Source: Alphaproteobacteria bacterium
GTDB lineage: Bacteria > Pseudomonadota > Alphaproteobacteria > RF32 > CAG-239
DNA: 11,625 nt
NCBI GenBank assembly: GCA_017958895.1
Contig: JAGDBT010000148.1
Span: 1 to 11,625 of the forward strand
Direction of reading: 5' to 3'
Shown: positions 7,835 to 11,625 of the stretch, piece after piece
How the letters are laid out: every line of letters starts with the position of its first letter
How positions within the stretch are numbered: the stretch's first letter is position 1
Made by a program: the position numbers and the translations under genes
The notes under the pieces: model-generated
Database searches by the model: none
What the model was told of the DNA's origin: nothing
What the model saw: only the letters and a program-made list of their open reading frames with translations

Positions 7835-7932
7835 AATTAACATAATTCTGTTGATTGTTATTCCCCTTGCTCTTGCCTTTAGGGCAATAATCGTTTATTT
7901 ATAACATATGTTAAATGAACACGAGGTAGAGG
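7835..7932 (+). promoter_or_regulatory. Intergenic leader before the F1 genes with weak hairpin and possible promoter
   Basis: This 98-bp gap holds a small inverted repeat, TTGCC (7873-7877) and GGCAA (7883-7887) around a five-base loop. No T-run follows, so it is a poor intrinsic terminator. A TATAAC (7900-7905) resembles a -10 box; TTGCCT (7873-7878) resembles a -35 box but sits too far away (21 bp). A promoter for the atp genes is expected somewhere here, but its place is uncertain. Confidence 0.3.
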
Positions 7933-8487
7933 GTGAAAAAAATTTCGCATTTAAAAACAGCTCTGACCTATGCCAATGCTCTGTATGAAGGAGCACGGGA
8001 AGTACATGGTTTGGAAATTGCCTATCAAAATGCTCTTGCTTTGCGAAATTTGAGTCCTCAGGATTTTGCGGAAATCGCCAAGCTTAATAATCCCCTCATA
8101 AAAATCGCAGATAAAGAAAAGCTGTTGACTTTAGCGGCCCAAAAGCTTGATTTAAGCACTCCCGTGTTGAATATGTTCAAACTTATGGCTGAAAATCACA
8201 AACTTGATATCTTGTTGCCCGCCGTTGAGCAATTTATAATTTTATATCAAAACAAACATGAGCTTGCCGAAGTGCAAGTTACCACCGTGCAAGCACTGTC
8301 CGCAGAACAGGAAAAGCTCTTGCGGGAAAAATTGGCTAAAATTTTTAATAAACAGATAGTCTTACACTATTTTATTGATCCGCAAATTATCGGCGGTTTG
8401 GTGTTGCAATATGCCGATAATCTGATTGATAATTCCGTCAAGCATAAACTTGACTCTTTGGAAAAATTGATGAAAGGGAACAAATAA
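7933..8487 (+). CDS. atpH: ATP synthase F1 subunit delta
   Basis: The delta subunit sits on top of the F1 alpha3-beta3 head and joins it to the peripheral stalk (b/b'), holding the stator still during rotation. The 184 residues match the family length. The N-terminal helical domain has TYANALYEGA (12-21), and the C-terminal signature FIDPQIIGGLVLQYADNLID (147-166) is the diagnostic delta motif. The start is GTG at 7933: an in-frame TAG at 7927 excludes any earlier start, and GAGG (7923-7926) gives a ribosome site at suitable spacing. It is the first gene of the F1 set, as in other alphaproteobacteria, where F0 genes are elsewhere. Its TAA overlaps the atpA ATG by one base. Confidence 0.95.
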   Translation: MKKISHLKTALTYANALYEGAREVHGLEIAYQNALALRNLSPQDFAEIAKLNNPLIKIADKEKLLTLAAQKLDLSTPVLNMFKLMAENHKLDILLPAVEQFIILYQNKHELAEVQVTTVQALSAEQEKLLREKLAKIFNKQIVLHYFIDPQIIGGLVLQYADNLIDNSVKHKLDSLEKLMKGNK

Positions 8488-10040
8488 TGTCCGCACAGGC
8501 AAATGAAATATCCTCCATATTAAAAGATAAAATCGCGGAATTTGATTTTGAAACGGATATGTCGGAGGTCGGTCGCGTACTTTCGGTCGGCGATGGCATA
8601 GCCCGTATTTACGGCTTAGATAAAGTGCAATTAAATGAGCTGGTTGAGTTTCCGAGCGAGGTTAAAGGTATGGCCCTCAATTTGGCTGAAGACGGGGTTG
8701 ATGTCGTTCTATTCGGATCAGACGAAAATATCCGCGAGGGCGATCTGGTAAAAAGAACCGGCAAAATAGTCAGCGTTCCCGTAGGTAAAGAGCTTTTGGG
8801 ACGTGTGGTAGATGCTTTGGGAAGTCCTATTGATGACTTAGGCGAAATAAAAGCTCAAAAATTTTCAAATGCCGAGGTCAAAGCACCGGGAATTATTCCA
8901 AGGAAGAGCGTTCACGAACCGGTATGCACCGGTATTAAAGTTATTGATGCTCTTACCCCTATCGGTCGCGGTCAGCGCGAGTTGATTATCGGTGATCGAC
9001 AAACCGGCAAAACCTCTCTTATCATTGACACCATTCTTAATCAGAAAAAAACCAATGATGCGGCAAAGTCCGACAATGAAAAATTGTTCTGCATTTATGT
9101 TGCCATCGGGCAAAAACGTTCATCGGTCGCTCAGGTGGTAAAAATCTTGAGAGATTACGGCGCCATGGATTATACGATTGTAGTAGCTGCCACAGCTTCA
9201 GAACCGGCTCCTATGCAGTTTTTGGCACCATATTCCGCAACCGCTATGGGAGAATATTTTCGCGATAACGGAATGCATGCCGTAATTTTTTATGATGACC
9301 TTTCAAAACATGCCACCGCCTATCGACAAATGTCGCTTTTAATCAGAAGACCGCCGGGACGTGAAGCTTATCCGGGAGATGTTTTCTATTTGCACTCGCG
9401 TTTGTTGGAACGTGCCGCAAAACTTAATGAAAAATACGGTTCTGGTTCACTGACCGCTTTGCCGGTTATTGAAACACAGGCCGGCGATGTTTCTGCCTAT
9501 ATTCCGACCAATGTAATTTCCATTACCGACGGCCAAATATTTTTGGAAACCGATTTGTTTTATCAAGGCATCAGACCGGCCGTAAATGTGGGAATATCCG
9601 TGTCTCGTGTCGGCTCATCGGCACAAATTAAAGCCATGAAACAAGTTGCCGGCTCCATGAAACTTGATTTGGCGCAATATCGTGAAATGGCATCTTTTGC
9701 TCAATTTTCCAGTGATTTGGATGTTTCAACCAGAAAACTTTTGGATAAGGGAGCAAAACTTACGGAAATATTAAAGCAACCCGTGCATAAACCTTTGCCG
9801 ATAGAAGAAGAAGTCGTTTCGATTTTTGCGGGTGTACGCGGTTATTTGAAGGAAATACCGACGGATAAAGTTCAAGATTTTGAAAAATCTTCTTTGCAAT
9901 GTTTGCGCGAACAGTATCCGCAGTATTTGCAAGAAATTCGTGAAGAGAAAGTTATTTCCGAGGAATTGGAAACAAAGTTGCGTGCTTTTTATAAAAGCTT
10001 TGTCGAGCAATATTTGCAAAAACAGGAAAAGGTAGCGTAA
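8487..10040 (+). CDS. atpA: ATP synthase F1 subunit alpha
   Basis: The alpha subunit forms the non-catalytic nucleotide sites of the F1 head and lends an arginine to the catalytic beta sites. The 517 residues include the beta-barrel domain (about 25-95), the Walker A motif GDRQTGKTS (169-177), the Walker B-type strand VIFYDD (266-271), the signature PAVNVGISVS (364-373) and the arginine finger R374 in SRVGSSAQ. The helical C-terminal domain runs from about 385 to the end. The length is in the normal range for alphaproteobacterial alpha (about 510). ATG overlaps the atpH stop (TAATG), and atpG starts directly after its own TAA, so the three are very probably translated from one mRNA. Nothing seems altered in the active sites. 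Confidence 0.98.
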   Translation: MSAQANEISSILKDKIAEFDFETDMSEVGRVLSVGDGIARIYGLDKVQLNELVEFPSEVKGMALNLAEDGVDVVLFGSDENIREGDLVKRTGKIVSVPVGKELLGRVVDALGSPIDDLGEIKAQKFSNAEVKAPGIIPRKSVHEPVCTGIKVIDALTPIGRGQRELIIGDRQTGKTSLIIDTILNQKKTNDAAKSDNEKLFCIYVAIGQKRSSVAQVVKILRDYGAMDYTIVVAATASEPAPMQFLAPYSATAMGEYFRDNGMHAVIFYDDLSKHATAYRQMSLLIRRPPGREAYPGDVFYLHSRLLERAAKLNEKYGSGSLTALPVIETQAGDVSAYIPTNVISITDGQIFLETDLFYQGIRPAVNVGISVSRVGSSAQIKAMKQVAGSMKLDLAQYREMASFAQFSSDLDVSTRKLLDKGAKLTEILKQPVHKPLPIEEEVVSIFAGVRGYLKEIPTDKVQDFEKSSLQCLREQYPQYLQEIREEKVISEELETKLRAFYKSFVEQYLQKQEKVA

Positions 10041-10955
10041 ATGTCCGGATTGAAAGAACTGCGAAAACGTATTCAGGCCGTAAAATCTACGCAAAAAATC
10101 ACTTCTGCCATGAAGATGATTGCGGCCTCTCGTTTGCATCGGGTTCAGACTCTCTCTCAACAAAATAAAATCTATGATTTAAACCTGGAAAACTCGCTAC
10201 GTCGTGTTATCTTTGCCTTAAAGCAGGAAGAAAACCAAAAAAATATAAAATATATAACTCCGAAATTATTGCAAAATAAAACAAAACCGCAAAATTATCT
10301 TTTATATGTGTTTTCTTCGCAGCGCGGTTTGTGCGGTGCATATAACGTAAATATTGCCCGTCAGGCAACTCGGAGAATTAAGGAACTATTGAAGCAAAAC
10401 AAAAATATAAAGGTGATTTGTTTGGGAAAAAAGGCTTATGAAATATTGTGCCGTACTTTTGTCGCACAAAATCTTGACATACAACTTTTTAATGAGGAAC
10501 AAAACCTTTCGTACTCTCAAACGGCCGCTCTTTTGGCGCAGGAAATTCTTCAGGGTTTCAAATCGGAAGAATTTGATATCTGCGAATTTATTTATGCCCG
10601 TTTCACTTCGGCTTTGAACCATGATTTTATTTGTGAAAAGGTTTGTCCGTTAACAATTGAAAGCTTGCCCGAAGATGAAAAACTTTTAATAAACGGAGAT
10701 TCTTTTTATGACTACATGCCGGATAAAATTAATTTTCTGGGACAAATCCTGCCTTTATATTTTGCCAACAACATCTTAAAAATCATACTCAGTTCTGAGG
10801 CTTCGGAGCACAGTACCCGCATGACCTCTATGGATAACGCAACCAGAAATGCGCAAAAAATAGTCGGTGAGCTGACCTTAAAATATAACAGTTTAAGACA
10901 ATCGGCCATTACCACGGAACTGATTGAAGTGATAGCCGGCGCGGAAGCTGTTTAA
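10041..10955 (+). CDS. atpG: ATP synthase F1 subunit gamma
   Basis: Gamma is the central rotor shaft that turns inside the alpha3-beta3 head and couples proton flow to ATP synthesis. The 304 residues start with the N-terminal coiled-coil helix containing STQKITSAMKMIAASRL (16-32). The conserved FSSQRGLCGAYN block follows at 91-102, and the C-terminal helix includes ASEHSTRMTSMDNAT (254-268) and LRQSAITTELIEVIAGA (285-301), the diagnostic end of gamma. It is slightly longer than the E. coli protein (287), with extra residues before the conserved block and in the middle. Q94 stands where most gammas have Asp in the DRGLCGG motif. The ATG directly abuts the atpA stop; AGGAAAAGG within the atpA end can serve as ribosome site. 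Confidence 0.96.
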   Translation: MSGLKELRKRIQAVKSTQKITSAMKMIAASRLHRVQTLSQQNKIYDLNLENSLRRVIFALKQEENQKNIKYITPKLLQNKTKPQNYLLYVFSSQRGLCGAYNVNIARQATRRIKELLKQNKNIKVICLGKKAYEILCRTFVAQNLDIQLFNEEQNLSYSQTAALLAQEILQGFKSEEFDICEFIYARFTSALNHDFICEKVCPLTIESLPEDEKLLINGDSFYDYMPDKINFLGQILPLYFANNILKIILSSEASEHSTRMTSMDNATRNAQKIVGELTLKYNSLRQSAITTELIEVIAGAEAV

Positions 10956-10959
10956 CATC

Positions 10960-10964
10960 AGGAG
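10960..10964 (+). promoter_or_regulatory. Ribosome binding site of atpD
   Basis: AGGAG lies seven bases before the ATG at 10972, in the 16-bp gap after atpG. It fixes the start of the partial atpD gene and gives this subunit, needed in three copies, its own strong initiation site. Confidence 0.8.
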
Positions 10965-10971
10965 AATTTTA

Positions 10972-11625
10972 ATGACACAACTAAAGGAAAATCAAAAATC
11001 AAACGGTCATATCCATCAAGTTTTGGGAGCCATTGTTGATGTAAAATTTGAAAGTGAAGGTGAAATGCCGGATATTTTTACCGCCTTGGAATGCGATAAT
11101 CACGGCAAACGTCTGGTTTTAGAGGCCGAACAACACTTGGGTGATTGCGTTGTTCGTTGTATTGCTCTTGATGCCACGGATGGTCTGGTGCGCGGTCAGG
11201 AAGTGATAAATACCGGCGAGCCGATAAAAGTTCCGGTCGGACCTGAATTATTGGGCAGAATAGTTAATGTATTAGGCGAACCGATTGATGAAAGAGGAGA
11301 AATAAAATCACAAACCTTTTCGCCTATCCACCGCGATCCTCCTTCATTTACGGCTCAATCAACCAAAGAGCAAATTTTGGTAACCGGTATCAAGGTAATT
11401 GATTTGCTTGAGCCTTACAGCAAAGGCGGAAAAATAGGTTTGTTCGGCGGTGCGGGGGTCGGAAAAACCGTTTTGATTATGGAACTTATAAATAATATTG
11501 CCAAAGGCCACGGCGGATATTCCGTATTTACCGGAGTCGGTGAACGCACCCGCGAAGGAAATGATTTGTATCATGAAATGATAGAATCCGGAGTTATAGA
11601 TTTGAACGGCTCAAATTCAAAAACC
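10972..11625 (+). CDS. atpD: ATP synthase F1 subunit beta (5' part, runs off the window)
   Basis: Beta carries the catalytic nucleotide sites of F1. Only the first 218 codons are present; the reading frame is open to the last base, so the gene is cut by the window edge and is not broken. The N-terminal beta-barrel (about 12-90) contains GHIHQVLGAIVDVKF. Then come LLGRIVNVLGEPIDERG (93-109), TGIKVIDLLEPYSKGGK (138-154), the Walker A loop GGAGVGKT (159-166) and GVGERTREGNDLY (188-200), whose glutamate E191 is the catalytic base by homology. The N-terminal lead of about ten residues (MTQLKENQKS) before the barrel is polar and variable. About 250 more codons, and probably atpC, should lie beyond the window. 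Confidence 0.97.
   Translation, partial: MTQLKENQKSNGHIHQVLGAIVDVKFESEGEMPDIFTALECDNHGKRLVLEAEQHLGDCVVRCIALDATDGLVRGQEVINTGEPIKVPVGPELLGRIVNVLGEPIDERGEIKSQTFSPIHRDPPSFTAQSTKEQILVTGIKVIDLLEPYSKGGKIGLFGGAGVGKTVLIMELINNIAKGHGGYSVFTGVGERTREGNDLYHEMIESGVIDLNGSNSKT

Noticed and set aside
7873..7887. Inverted repeat TTGCC/GGCAA as an intrinsic terminator after the secreted-protein gene
   Set aside because: The stem is only five base pairs and no T-run follows on either strand, so it does not meet the usual pattern.
7915..7929. ATG at 7915 as an earlier atpH start
   Set aside because: It is in frame but meets TAG at 7927, so the GTG at 7933 is the first possible start.
9771..10163. Open minus-strand frame across the atpA-atpG junction
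   Set aside because: It is antisense to two clearly conserved genes and its Phe/Leu-rich translation reflects their codons in reverse.

Overview
The window looks like ordinary chromosome from an AT-rich alphaproteobacterium. Three things point there: FtsZ has a long acidic linker ending in DLDIPAFLRRK; the F1 part of ATP synthase forms its own gene set starting with atpH, with no F0 genes in front of it; and ftsQ-ftsA-ftsZ are in the order seen in alphaproteobacterial division clusters. The host cannot be named more precisely from the sequence. The gene style would suit an uncultured, host-associated or gut alphaproteobacterium, but that is a guess.

Left part (7-6914, all on the minus strand). 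This is a compact division and cell wall (dcw) block. In transcription order it reads mraY, ftsW, murB, ftsQ, ftsA, ftsZ. MraY makes lipid I at the inner face of the membrane, MurB completes UDP-MurNAc in the cytoplasm, FtsW polymerises septal glycan strands, FtsQ links the periplasmic division proteins, FtsA tethers FtsZ to the membrane, and FtsZ forms the Z ring. Gaps are very short (4-bp overlap, 6, 15 and 22 bp), except for 92 bp before ftsZ. The block lacks the murD, murG, murC and ddl genes that usually lie between these genes in relatives, and it begins at mraY instead of further upstream.

Centre (6915-7932). A divergent intergenic region carries a perfect TATAAT box for mraY and a weaker possible promoter for the rightward gene. 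That gene (7052-7834) encodes a secreted protein of unknown function with a clear signal peptide and four cysteines in the mature chain. A 98-bp gap with a small hairpin then leads into the ATP synthase genes.

Right part (7933-11625, plus strand). The F1 genes atpH (delta), atpA (alpha), atpG (gamma) and the first 218 codons of atpD (beta) are tightly coupled: 1-bp overlap, 0-bp gap and 16-bp gap. AtpD runs off the end of the window; atpC would be expected next.

I found no CRISPR array, mobile element, tRNA, rRNA, prophage or defence system, and nothing that looks like a new multi-gene system. The points most worth a second look are the uncharacterised secreted protein and the trimmed, relocated dcw gene order.
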